A stretch of 64,000 nt of DNA, taken from the NCBI GenBank assembly GCA_963823675.1, contig CAWGMT010000012.1, positions 62,001 through 126,000 of the forward strand, read 5' to 3'. A model generated the notes under the pieces. That model saw only the letters and a list, made by a program, of their open reading frames with translations, had not been told where the DNA came from and did not search any database. Made by a program: the position numbers and the translations under genes. Below are positions 1-9,246 of the stretch, piece after piece; position 1 is the first letter of the stretch; every line of letters begins with the position of its first letter. Source of the DNA: CAWGMT01 sp963823675. GTDB lineage: Bacteria; Planctomycetota; Planctomycetia; Isosphaerales; Isosphaeraceae.

Positions 1-117
1 TGCGCACGTTCGACCTTGAGTACCGCAGCCCGAACGCTTGCGAGCGGAGCTTCCGATCGGTGCGCATGGTGGTTCGCAATAGCCCCTCCGCCCGGTGAGG
101 CGGTTCCCGGCTCGAGC

Positions 118-827
118 TTACCGAATAGACCGTCGCGATCTCTCAATGCAAATCCAGCGCCGCAGACCGTCAACTTGCTTCTCGTGTCTTACCAGTTCTC
201 CGCCTGGGAAAGGTACTCCTTCCTCGCGGAGCATAGAGCCGACGAATTCGCTGATCAACCGGGACAGGTTACTCGCCGTCAGGTCGCCGTTGAATTCGCG
301 GAGGTAGTGCTCGCGCGGCGCGTTGAACAAAGCGGAGATCAAGCACCAGAACAGATAGAAGTGCACTTCTTCTGAGGTTTGTGGAGGTGATAAGCGAGAG
401 CCGATACCTTGGCCGACAGCGGTGTTGCGTCAACCAGCCAGCAGATGATCCGGAAGATCGTCCGGTATTTCCAGAACAAGAATCGCGTGAACAGGAAGCC
501 AGTCGCCCCCAACAAACCGCTGAAGATCATGATCACACCCAAGACAGGCGGCTGCATGGCGACGCCACCACGTGTGGCCAGCCAGTAGCCCAGTAGCCCA
601 CCCGCGACCCCGATAACGCTCCCTCTGGCATCGCCGCCGATCACACCGAGCAGGATGCCAGGAATTACAAGCGCGATCATCCCCCCGATCATCATACTGA
701 CGAGCTCGATGCCCGTGCCGGTGCCCCGTGCGTTAATCACACCGATCACGGCTCCAATGGATAGCCAGGTCAAGGAAAGCCGTATGAGTCGGCGCCCCAG
801 CGACTGCCGACGTTTTCGATCTTGCAT
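118..827 (-). CDS. Multi-pass membrane protein, apparent frameshift
   Basis: Function unknown. The 5' part (827 to about 370) starts with a basic segment (MQDRKRRQSLGRR) and has about four hydrophobic, glycine-rich helices, so it is an inner-membrane protein. That frame stops at 339. A second frame continues from about 366 to 118 with the soluble sequence HFYLFWCLISALFNAPREHY and onward. Reading HLHKPQ in the first frame straight into EEVHFYLF in the second gives one continuous protein of about 236 residues, so I treat this as a single gene with a one-base indel near 366-372. An upstream in-frame start at 905 exists, but the ATG at 827 sits just before the basic N-terminus. If the shift is real, the downstream 82-codon piece would be untranslated or coupled. 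Confidence 0.6.
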
Positions 828-909
828 GGGATTCTCCGGTTCGGGGTTTGTCGTCCTATGAGAATCATAGAACACTGCCCCACGGTTGTGGCCCGTGGGT
901 CGCACGAAA

Positions 910-1794
910 TCATTCCCCGTCCGTCCGGAAGAAGCCGGCCGAGTGATGAAGCTCCTGGACTTCCCAGTCGCCGTCTACCCAGCCGTGATGCACCACGGAT
1001 ACGTCGAGCCCGTTCAGGGTCACTTCCAGGAACCCCGGCGGGTGGTGGCCGGTCCGATCGCGAAACAGCGGCGCTCCGGGGTTGAGGCAGAGCTGGTTCG
1101 GAATTGCATGCGGCCGGTGCGCCCAGACTGCGTGCACATGCCCGCAGCAGAAGAGGTGCGGACCGATCGAGCTCAGCCAGCCCGCGATCTCGCCGGCGTT
1201 CTCCAGCGGTTTCCGGGCATACTCGTGCTTGTGTTGCGGGGGGACGGCCACCGGATAGTGGCAAGCGACCAGCAGGCGCTGTATCGGCCCTGACTCCTGG
1301 AGAATGTCCCGCGCCCGCTGCAATTGGGACAACGGCAGCTTACCGCGCGCCGTCACGCCCGATCGCGTCGGATCAAGGCCCAGGATCGCCGTCCGGTCAC
1401 CAATCGTGCGCAGCCAGGGGTACGCGTGCTGCGGCGAGAACCGACCGAAGAAATCCTCGAATCGGCGTGAGCGATGCGCTCGCATCGTGTAGCGATCGTG
1501 ATTGCCGGGAATGATCGTGACCCGCTCCGGGTCATCCAGCCATGCCGACAGAGTCGAACGAGCCGCGTGAAATTCTCCTGGCAGCGCCGTGGTGGTCAGA
1601 TCACCCGTGATCAGAATGTGGTCCGGGTCGAGACTGCAAACCCTTTTGACCAGTTCGGGCGCCCGCTCGAGCCGGAAACGACGCGCCCGGCCGACCAGGA
1701 GCGACGCAGTCCCCAGCAGCCGTTTGCTGAGTAGTCGCAGTGGGTTGAACTCATACTGCCAGAAGTGAATGTCGGACAGGTGGACCAGCCGCAA
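910..1794 (-). CDS. Metallophosphoesterase family protein
   Basis: Calcineurin-like phosphoesterase of 294 residues. All metal-binding motifs are present in order: DIHF near residue 8 (D-x-H), GDLTTT near 64, GNHDRY near 97, CHYPVA near 178 and GHVHAV near 218. These coordinate a dinuclear metal centre that hydrolyses phosphomonoesters or phosphodiesters. The substrate cannot be read from the sequence; the family includes cyclic-nucleotide and lipid-related hydrolases. There is no signal peptide, so it is probably cytoplasmic. It begins at ATG 1794, about 50 bases from the end of the CPBP protease gene on the same strand, so the two may be co-transcribed. Confidence 0.9.
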   Translation of the reverse strand: MRLVHLSDIHFWQYEFNPLRLLSKRLLGTASLLVGRARRFRLERAPELVKRVCSLDPDHILITGDLTTTALPGEFHAARSTLSAWLDDPERVTIIPGNHDRYTMRAHRSRRFEDFFGRFSPQHAYPWLRTIGDRTAILGLDPTRSGVTARGKLPLSQLQRARDILQESGPIQRLLVACHYPVAVPPQHKHEYARKPLENAGEIAGWLSSIGPHLFCCGHVHAVWAHRPHAIPNQLCLNPGAPLFRDRTGHHPPGFLEVTLNGLDVSVVHHGWVDGDWEVQELHHSAGFFRTDGE

Positions 1795-1845
1795 GGCAGA
1801 TGACTCCCGTGGGGACGGGCGCGACCGATCGTGCGCGACCCTCGT

Positions 1846-2670
1846 TCAAGCGTGCCAGATGATCCAGCCTACCAGAATGTCGTAAATGGTGTGAGTGCCG
1901 ACGGCGATGCCGAACCCGCGGAGGACGAAGACCCAGGCAAAGAAGACCCCTGCCATCCAGCGGAAGACAAAGGCGAACCAGGTGAAGGCTTCGCCGGGCG
2001 TGCCGGCGTGATGGGCCAGGGCAAACAGCAACGCCGAGCCGGTAACCGCCAGGGCGCTTGCGAGGATGGTCGGCGTCTGCAAGACGCGCAGGCCGTGGAA
2101 GAACACCGGCACCAGGATCAGGCGGAAGAGCGTCTCTTCGTAGACTCCGGCCCCGATGAAACCGATGAGCGCGGAGAGCGACCGATCGGTCTCGCCCGGG
2201 CTCGCCGCCAGGAGGAGCGGCCCGCCGCGCTCCAGGTAGGCAAACGCAAGGTCGATCGCGCGACTCACGCCCACCAGCGAGACGGCCCATATCGAGCTCT
2301 CCAGGAGCATCCCGACCAGGATCGCCGGTGAGCAGCGCCATTCTTGAAACTTCAGGAGCTGCCAGCCCATCAGGATCAGGCAGAGGACCAGAGGCAACAG
2401 CCAGTGGTCCGTGAGTCCCAGAGAATTGAGTCCGTTCCGCATCCACGTGTCGGCGCCCGTTCTCAAGGGCGCCGGCGTGCCTCGGCCCAGGTAGAAGACG
2501 CCGGCTTCGTAAGCCACCAAGAGCGGTGCCACCAGGAGGAGCGATGGGAAGGGGCGGCGGGTCGCCGCCCAGTATGAGCTGGGACGGCGGACCAGCCACT
2601 TTCCGGCCTCACCGCCGGACGCTTTGCTTACGTATCGCGCAACGCGCTTTTGACTTGGGGATAGCGGCAT
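1846..2670 (-). CDS. CPBP family intramembrane glutamic protease
   Basis: A 274-residue membrane protein with about seven hydrophobic helices. The C-terminal half carries the CPBP/Abi (Rce1-like) signature: EETLFR (motif 1, catalytic Glu pair) near residue 180, FALAHH (motif 2) near 216, and HTIYD (motif 3) near 260. Known family members cleave within membrane-embedded substrates or act in bacteriocin self-immunity; the substrate here is unknown. The start at 2670 gives a basic N-terminus before the first helix. It is the first gene of a minus-strand pair with the metallophosphoesterase. Confidence 0.85.
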   Translation of the reverse strand: MPLSPSQKRVARYVSKASGGEAGKWLVRRPSSYWAATRRPFPSLLLVAPLLVAYEAGVFYLGRGTPAPLRTGADTWMRNGLNSLGLTDHWLLPLVLCLILMGWQLLKFQEWRCSPAILVGMLLESSIWAVSLVGVSRAIDLAFAYLERGGPLLLAASPGETDRSLSALIGFIGAGVYEETLFRLILVPVFFHGLRVLQTPTILASALAVTGSALLFALAHHAGTPGEAFTWFAFVFRWMAGVFFAWVFVLRGFGIAVGTHTIYDILVGWIIWHA

Positions 2671-3089
2671 GGAAGGAAAGCAGGCCGGAAAGAAGAATCA
2701 ATCGTCAGTCGGCACGTTACCGTAAAGTTCATCGCCCTGAAACGGCCCCGCGCTGAGTTTCATTATTGTTATCGTTTTCGTAAAGGCTGAAGAACACGAA
2801 ATCTTGCGAAGCCTTGTCGGTGATGGGTGCCGCGGCTAGGATAACTCAAGATTGATCACTCTACACCCTTGACGGGCTTAGAGTTGATTCGCAAAATGGC
2901 GGCGCTATCGGACGCCCGTGTTGGTTGAGTCGCGGCATAAGCGAAGTGTTGCGAGCGGCGGGCGTCTCGACCGGGCCACAGAGTGCTTGTTGCCGGCGAT
3001 GATTCATTCGTTCGCCCAGGCAAAACGATGTGTCAAGCAGCGCCCTGCCGCCGGGTTTCACTCCAGGAGCATGTTGGGAGGATCGACGC
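2671..3089. other. Divergent intergenic region upstream of the oxidase cluster
   Basis: Separates the minus-strand protease gene from the plus-strand oxidase cluster, so it must hold promoters for both. It contains an AT-rich stretch around 2756-2780 and TTGACG at about 2868. No reliable promoter, riboswitch or small gene was recognised. The purine-rich GGGAGGA at 3076-3082 is the ribosome binding site of the cytochrome gene. Confidence 0.5.
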
Positions 3090-4393
3090 GTGAGCTTGCG
3101 GTGCCGTGTCGTCTGGTTGTTGGGACTTTCTTGCCTGATTCTCTCGTCCTCCGGCTGCTCGGATTCGTTCAATGCAGGCCCTCTGGCTTATGTTGATAAC
3201 GAGGCACTGACTCAGGACAACGGCAAGACAAATCTGGCGGGCAAACCGACGCTGCAAGTCAAGGTTCGCGCCGGTCTGGCCAAGGTGTTCGGCTCGTCGC
3301 CTCAGCATATTCGGGTCCCCGAGGGATCGGGTTTACCGAACGGCGGGATCTACCTGGCGAACTTTATGCAAGAGGGCGAAGGTGAAAGCGCCACGATCAA
3401 GCGCGTCTACTGGTCATTGCCCGATGGCTCGCCCGATTACTCGCGGCCGCAGGCTGGCGGCTATGCCATTTACCGGCGGAACTGTCTGCACTGTCACGGC
3501 GTCTCGGGGGCCGGCGATGGGCCGACGGCCGCATTTCTCTATCCGTCGCCGCGAGATTATCGCAAGGGCATCTTCAAATTCACATCGACCCCAAGCGGTG
3601 CGCGGCCCGCTCGTGACGACTTGCGGCGGACGATCAAGCATGGACTGCACGGCAGCTCGATGCCGTCGTTCGAGCCGCTTCTCTCCGAGTCGGAAATCGA
3701 GCAGGTGATCGATTACGTCATTTTCCTGAGCGACGGGGCGAAACGGAGCTGGTTCTGATCGATGAGGGAGCGATTTCCGATGAGAATGACCGGAATGCTC
3801 TCTCCGACGAGATCGTCAAGGAATCGGCCCGGGGCGTGTTCCAGAAGTGGAAGACCGCGCAGAGCCAGGTTCTCAACCCGCCGATTCCCCGTACCCCTTC
3901 CTCGCGGGAGAGCGTACTGAGGGGCCGTGAGTTGTTTCTGGGCAGGACCTCCGAGAAGCTCGAGTGCGCCGCGTGCCACGGCCAGCTTGGCAGTGGCGAC
4001 GGGCCGAGCTTTGTGAGCCAGGATGTGTTCAACGAGGTCGTCTTCGGCGGAAATCCGAGCGAGCGCCAATCCCGGCTCGACCGGCTGGACGAAGCGACCA
4101 AGACCCTCTGGAAGCAGAAGCCGGACGACTGGGGCAATCCGATACGGCCGGCCAATCTGAATCTGGGCATGTACAAGGGAGGCCGCCGCCCGATCGACAT
4201 CTACTGGCGGATCGCCAAGGGGATCAACGGGGCTCAGATGCCGGCGCATTATCCCACCGTGAATGAACAGAAGATCTGGGACATCGTCAATTTCGTGCTG
4301 GTGCTCCCTTATGAGCCGGCGCTGCTCAAGGAAGTGGACGCCGCTCTCTCGCCGACCGCTGCGGCGGTTGCCTCAAGATCGGCTTTGCCGTGA
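3090..4393 (+). CDS. Dihaem cytochrome c lipoprotein of the oxidase cluster, frameshifted
   Basis: Two c-type haem domains: CLHCH near residue 130 of the first frame and CAACH in the second frame. The N-terminus (from GTG 3090, preceded by GGGAGGA with 7 nt spacing) is a lipoprotein signal ending SSSGCSD, so the protein is membrane-anchored outside the cytoplasm and probably feeds electrons to the downstream oxidase. The first frame ends at 3758 in FLSDGAKRSWF. Shifting frame at about 3729-3733 gives FLS-RRGETELVLIDEGAIS running without a break into the second haem domain to 4393. I therefore read one gene of about 434 codons with a one-base indel. The alternative, two separate monohaem proteins, is unlikely because the second has no good start and no signal peptide. 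Confidence 0.75.
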
Positions 4394-4547
4394 TAAAGTC
4401 ATCGATTGCGTGTCTGGAGAATAATCGCCGTCCACGTTCATTGACAGTGGATCGATCGCGCCAAGCTGCTGCGTTGAGTTTTACGGTTCGAGTTCTCGGC
4501 CTTTTTCCGCCCGAGTGAAGTCCAAGGCCGTTACCGGGAGCGTTTCC

Positions 4548-5372
4548 GTGCGTTACTGGAGCATTCTCTTCGCCCTGGCTGCGATCGCCTGCGTGGCGAT
4601 GTTCGCCTACTCCCCCGTTTCGCCCGAATGGTGGCTGCCCAATCCCTCGGGCGATCCGCATCGAGCCATTTCGACGTTCGGCCGTGAGATCGACAGCCTC
4701 TTCGTCATCATTCTTGTCATCACGGGAGTCGTTTTTATCGGGACCCAGGTCGTGATGGTATGGGCTGCCTATCGATTCACGGACAAGCTCGACGAAGCAG
4801 GGCGGCCGGTGCGGGCAGCCCAGTATTTCCACGGCAGCCAGCGGCTCGAGGTAATCTGGACGATCATCCCGGCGGCGATCCTGGTTTTCATCGCACTGTA
4901 TCAGATGGGGACATGGGCGAGCATCAAGTTCCGCAGCGCGGCCCCACGAGTGCCGCCCTTAGCCGAGATCACGGCCCGGCAGTTTCAGTGGGTGATGCGA
5001 TATCCCGGGCGCGACGGCAGGCTCAATACGGGCGACGACCTGTTCACCGTCAGCGACCTGCATTTCGTCAAGAACAAGCAGGTATTGATCTATTTGAAGT
5101 CGAGCGACGTGCTGCACTCGTTTTTTCTGCCGCACTTGCGCATCAAGCAGGATGCCGTGCCCGGGATCACGATCCCGGTCTGGTTTGACGCCGACACGGC
5201 GGGCCACTACGAGCTGGCCTGCGCCGAATTGTGCGGATGGGGCCACTACAAGATGCGCGGCCAGGTGACGGTGCATGAGACCGAGGCCGAGTTCCAGAAG
5301 TGGATGGACCAGCAAATGGCCGAGCAAAACCGCAGCCAGCTCACAATGGCCGGCGGCAACGACGGGAGATGA
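4548..5372 (+). CDS. coxB: Cytochrome c oxidase subunit II
   Basis: Membrane-anchored CuA subunit of haem-copper oxidase. Two N-terminal hydrophobic helices (about residues 5-25 and 55-78) are followed by a periplasmic cupredoxin domain. The CuA ligands are visible: HSFFLPH near residue 195 and CAELCGWGHYKM near 230 (two Cys, Glu/backbone, His and Met). It accepts electrons from cytochrome c and passes them to haem a in subunit I. I prefer GTG 4548 because GGGAG lies 7 nt upstream; an in-frame GTG at 4515 would add 11 residues and has no clear binding site. The end is 5 nt before the coxA start, so the genes are translationally close. Confidence 0.93.
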   Translation: MRYWSILFALAAIACVAMFAYSPVSPEWWLPNPSGDPHRAISTFGREIDSLFVIILVITGVVFIGTQVVMVWAAYRFTDKLDEAGRPVRAAQYFHGSQRLEVIWTIIPAAILVFIALYQMGTWASIKFRSAAPRVPPLAEITARQFQWVMRYPGRDGRLNTGDDLFTVSDLHFVKNKQVLIYLKSSDVLHSFFLPHLRIKQDAVPGITIPVWFDADTAGHYELACAELCGWGHYKMRGQVTVHETEAEFQKWMDQQMAEQNRSQLTMAGGNDGR

Positions 5373-5377
5373 CGACG

Positions 5378-7231
5378 ATGGGCGCCGAGCTTGCTTCACA
5401 CGGCAATTCGAGTGCGGGCACCGACGAGCACGAGCATGGGCACGGGCATGGTGACGATCACATTCATCCGGCGCCGTCGTCTTTCGTGACGCGCTACATC
5501 TTTTCGACCGACCACAAGGTGATCGGAATCCAGTTCTTGTTCGGGGGACTGATCTTCTTCATGATCGGCGGCCTCCTGGCCATGGCGGTGCGCTGGCAGT
5601 TGGCGTGGCCGTGGAAGCCGGTGCCGGTATTAAGCTGGCTGCTCTGGTCCGCTCCGTCGCTGGGCTACCAGATGCCGCCGGAGTATTTCAACAAGTTATT
5701 CACCATGCATGCCACGATCATGATCTTCTTCGTGATCATTCCGCTTTTAAACGGCGCATTCGGCAACTTTCTGATCCCGCTCATGATCGGCGCCCGCGAC
5801 ATGGCGTTTCCCAAGCTCAACATGTTTTCTTACTGGTGCATGCCTCCCGCGATGATCCTGATCGCATATTCCTTTTTCGTCGAAGGCGGCTCGGCCGAAG
5901 CGGGCTGGACGAGCTATCCGATTCTCACGGTCGCCAGGTGGGCGACGCCGGGATCCTTAAACGGTCAGACATTCTGGCTCCTGGCGCTTTTATTCGTCGG
6001 CATTTCATCCCTGATGGGCTCGATCAATTATATTACCACGATTGTCATGCTGCGGGCGCCGGGGATGAAAATGTTCCGGATGCCGATGACGGTGTGGGCC
6101 CTGTTCATCACGGCGATTCTCCAGGCGTTCGCCCTGCCGGTGTTGACTTCGGCCTTGATCATGCAACTGCTGGATCGGGTCGTCGGCACGAACTTCTTCA
6201 GCCCGGTCGGCTGGACGGTAGCCAACGCGCCACCCATCGTCGGCGGCGGCGGCCCCCTGCTCTTCCAGCACCTGTTCTGGTTCTATTCCCATCCGGCGGT
6301 GTACGTCATGATCCTGCCGGCGATGGGCTTTGTGTCGGACATCATCGCGACCTTCTCACGCAAGCCGCTCTTCGGCTACAAGCCGATGGTCCTCGCCATC
6401 GCGGGCATCGCCGGTCTGGGTTTCATCGTTTGGGGGCATCATATGTTTCAGTCGGGCATGAACCCTGCCCTGGGCGCCACGTTCATGCTCTCGACGATGA
6501 TGATCGCCCTGCCGTCGGCGGTCAAGGTGTTCAACTGGCTGGGGACGATGTGGGGCGGCCGCCTTCAATATACGTCGGCGATGCTCAATGCGATGGCGTT
6601 CGTGGCGATGTTCGTGATCGGCGGCCTCTCGGGGATTTTCATGGCGGCGACTCCGGTCGACATGCACATCCACGATACTTACTTCATCGTGGGCCACATC
6701 CACTACGTCCTTTTCGGCGGCAGCACGTTCGGATTATTCGCGGCATTTTATTACTGGTTCCCCAAGATGTTCGGCCGGATGATGGATGAGCGGCTGGGGA
6801 GCATCCATTTTTTCCTCACGTTCATCTTTTTCAACTGCACCTTCTTGCCCATGCATATCATCGGCATGCACGGCCACCCGCGGCGGATCGCCGACCCGAC
6901 CGTGTACGAGTTCCTGCGCGGGCCTGCGATCACGGGCATGAACCAGTTCATGACGATCAGTGCATTCCTCCTGGGTCTTTCCCAGTTGATCCTGATCTAC
7001 AATTTCTGCTACAGCTTGCTCGCCGGTCCCAAGTCCGCGAGCAACCCCTGGCATGCCAACACCTTGGAGTGGGCGACCACCTCGCCTCCGGCTCACTACA
7101 ATTTCGAGCGGATCCCGACGGTGTACCACGCACCCTATGAGTACAGTGTGCCTGGAGTCGAGGACGACTACTTGCCCCAGACTTTGCCGAGGCCGGCCAC
7201 GGCGGGCCCCCTCGATCCCGTGATGGCATGA
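5378..7231 (+). CDS. coxA: Cytochrome c oxidase subunit I
   Basis: Catalytic haem a / haem a3-CuB subunit, about 617 residues with 12 transmembrane helices. Diagnostic motifs are HPAVYVMILP (CuB His and the cross-linked Tyr region), GHHMFQSGMN (His pair of CuB) and HDTYFIVGHIHYVLF (haem ligands). The N-terminus has a histidine-rich stretch (DEHEHGHGHGDDHIH) before helix 1, as coxC also has; it may help copper delivery (inference). ATG 5378 has GGGAG at 5364-5368, 9 nt away; ATG 5369 overlaps the coxB stop but is too close to any binding site. It reduces O2 to water and pumps protons. Confidence 0.95.
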   Translation: MGAELASHGNSSAGTDEHEHGHGHGDDHIHPAPSSFVTRYIFSTDHKVIGIQFLFGGLIFFMIGGLLAMAVRWQLAWPWKPVPVLSWLLWSAPSLGYQMPPEYFNKLFTMHATIMIFFVIIPLLNGAFGNFLIPLMIGARDMAFPKLNMFSYWCMPPAMILIAYSFFVEGGSAEAGWTSYPILTVARWATPGSLNGQTFWLLALLFVGISSLMGSINYITTIVMLRAPGMKMFRMPMTVWALFITAILQAFALPVLTSALIMQLLDRVVGTNFFSPVGWTVANAPPIVGGGGPLLFQHLFWFYSHPAVYVMILPAMGFVSDIIATFSRKPLFGYKPMVLAIAGIAGLGFIVWGHHMFQSGMNPALGATFMLSTMMIALPSAVKVFNWLGTMWGGRLQYTSAMLNAMAFVAMFVIGGLSGIFMAATPVDMHIHDTYFIVGHIHYVLFGGSTFGLFAAFYYWFPKMFGRMMDERLGSIHFFLTFIFFNCTFLPMHIIGMHGHPRRIADPTVYEFLRGPAITGMNQFMTISAFLLGLSQLILIYNFCYSLLAGPKSASNPWHANTLEWATTSPPAHYNFERIPTVYHAPYEYSVPGVEDDYLPQTLPRPATAGPLDPVMA

Positions 7232-7270
7232 TCGAACGGGCCGATTCATTCAGGAGGCGCAACCCACTCG

Positions 7271-8305
7271 ATGCTGGCCGCTTGGGAAAAGATGAAAAGC
7301 TCCGATTCGCCGCCGACTTCCGACCGATCGCCAGGGCTCGTCTATCAGCCGGGCCCGCACTGGATTGCGGTCTGCGCCGCGGTCTTCACCTTGCCGCTGC
7401 TCTATGTCGGCGGCACGGTCACCACCTATCATGTCGGGCTGGCGGTGCCGGACTGGCCGACGACATTCGGCATGAATATGTTCCTGTACGATTTCTGGAA
7501 TGCCCCGTTCGGCGTCCGTATCGAGCACGCCCATCGGCTTTATGGCGCCCTTGTGGGCCTGGCGACGGTTCTCCTGTGTCTCTGGCTCTTGGCGTTCGAG
7601 CCACGCCGCTGGCTGAAAGGCCTGGGGGTTCTGGCGCTCTGCGCCGTCATCGTGCAAGGGATACTTGGCGGCACCCGGGTGACTCAGGTTTCGACGCTTC
7701 TGGCGGCGATCCACGGTGTGACGGGCCAGGCTTTTTTTGCGTTGATCGTTGCCCTCTGCGTCTTCACGAGCCGGAAGTGGTATGCCGAGCGGGTGGGCGT
7801 CCCTGGCCCGGGTCACCTCCGAGTGCTCACGACGGCCATCTTGTGCCTGGTCGTTCTTCAGATCGCCCTGGGAAGCTGGTCGCGTCATTTCGGAACGGTG
7901 GTGACGATCGCCACTCATGCGCTGCTGGCGGTGGTCGTATGGGTCGCGGGCGTGATTGCCCTGGTCAGGATCGAGCGGGATCGCCGCACACTTTCATCCC
8001 TGGCTGCGTCGGCGCGCATGCTGGTCGTCCTGGTGACGCTCCAGGTCGCGCTCGGTGGCGTCGCGCTTGTCGGCTTGCTTCCACTGGATGGGACCCCGCG
8101 TGCGGCGACCTTCTACCAGGCCCTGGTTCGGACGGGCCATCAGACGAGCGGCGCCCTGATTCTGGCCGCGTGCGTTGCGTTATGCTTGCGGGCCCATCGG
8201 CAACACACCCTAGGAGCATCCGGCGGAAGGGTTCGATCGATCGAAGTGGCTGGATCGGCGCGGCGCCCCATTGCCGGTGCGCGTGATTGGGAGGCGGTCG
8301 CTTGA
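7271..8305 (+). CDS. ctaA: Haem A synthase, COX15/CtaA family
   Basis: Eight-helix integral membrane protein of 344 residues that oxidises the C8 methyl group of haem O to make haem A for subunit I. Conserved histidine-containing helices are visible: GTVTTYHVGLAVPDWP near residue 49, RIEHAHRLYG near 82, AAIHGVTGQ near 150, IATHALLA near 215 and RTGHQTSGA near 290. AGGAGG at 7252-7257 is 13 nt from ATG 7271, a rather long spacing. The stop overlaps the following haem O synthase start (TTGA), so the two haem-modifying enzymes are translationally coupled. Confidence 0.9.
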   Translation: MLAAWEKMKSSDSPPTSDRSPGLVYQPGPHWIAVCAAVFTLPLLYVGGTVTTYHVGLAVPDWPTTFGMNMFLYDFWNAPFGVRIEHAHRLYGALVGLATVLLCLWLLAFEPRRWLKGLGVLALCAVIVQGILGGTRVTQVSTLLAAIHGVTGQAFFALIVALCVFTSRKWYAERVGVPGPGHLRVLTTAILCLVVLQIALGSWSRHFGTVVTIATHALLAVVVWVAGVIALVRIERDRRTLSSLAASARMLVVLVTLQVALGGVALVGLLPLDGTPRAATFYQALVRTGHQTSGALILAACVALCLRAHRQHTLGASGGRVRSIEVAGSARRPIAGARDWEAVA

Positions 8306-9233
8306 AATCATCGCTTTCGCTCGATCGGTCTCTGCTGGCGGATTCCGCATCGGACGCCCTGCTTTCGCTGGCCGCCCGGCGCGTGGCCTTGTACATATCA
8401 TTGACCAAGCCTCGCCTGGTGCTCATGGTGCTCGTGACGGTTGCGGTCGGCTTCGTGCTCGGTGCGCGCGGCAGTGCCCATCCCACGATCCTGGCTGCGA
8501 CACTGGTCGGTACGGCGATGGTGGCAGGGGGCGCCGCGCGCTCAACCAGTGGCTCGAGCGCGCGCGCGATCGGCTGATGCGGCGGACCGCCAGTCGCGCG
8601 CTTCCCAGCGGCAAGCTGACTCCGAACGAGGCGCTGGCCTTCGGAGCTTTCCTGGCGTGTCTCGGAACGCTGCTTTTGCTGCTCCTGGTCAACGCCCCGG
8701 CCGCGGCGGTTGCTCTCTTGACCTTGGTCTTGTACGTTTTCGTCTACACGCCGCTCAAGCCGCTGACGACTCTCAACACCGCGATCGGCGCGATTCCCGG
8801 CGCGTTGCCTCCCGTCATCGGCTGGGTGGCGGGGACCGGCCGGTTCGGAGTCGAGGCCTGGGCGCTTTTCCTGATCGTTTTTCTCTGGCAATTTCCCCAT
8901 TTTCTGGCGATCGCCTGGATCTATCGAGACGACTATGAGCGAGCTGGGTTCCGGATGGTCACGGGGCGCGATCCGGCCGGATCGCTCACGGGGTGCCATG
9001 CGGTTTCCTATGCGCTGGTTCTCGTACCGGCCGGCCTGCTGCCGGCCGCGGTGGGACTGGCGGGGCCGGTCTACTTTGCCGGCGCATTCTTCCTCGGCCT
9101 CTATTATCTCGGCTCGGCCGTTTGTTTCTGGCGCGATGTTGGTAATGCCCGCGCGCGGCGGCTATTGAAGGCGTCGTTCATGTATCTGCCCGCGATTCTT
9201 TGCCTGCTACTGCTTGATCCCATGCCTTATTGA
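8302..9233 (+). CDS. ctaB: Protohaem IX farnesyltransferase (haem O synthase), frameshifted
   Basis: UbiA-superfamily prenyltransferase that adds farnesyl to haem B, giving haem O. It starts at TTG 8302 (GGGAGG 8289-8294, 7 nt spacing), overlapping the ctaA stop. The first frame gives ALYISLTKPRLVLMVLVTVA (helix 1, TKPR motif) and breaks after GTAMVAGGA at about 8535-8550. Another frame continues ALNQWLERARDRLMRRT (NQWxE/RDxxM, first aspartate region) and YRDDYERAGFRM (second aspartate motif) to 9233. One extra or missing G/C in GGGGGCGCCGCGCGC restores a normal protein of about 310 residues. The gene should be essential for a haem-a oxidase, so a sequencing error is the likelier cause. Confidence 0.85.
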
Positions 9234-9246
9234 GGTCCCCAGCACG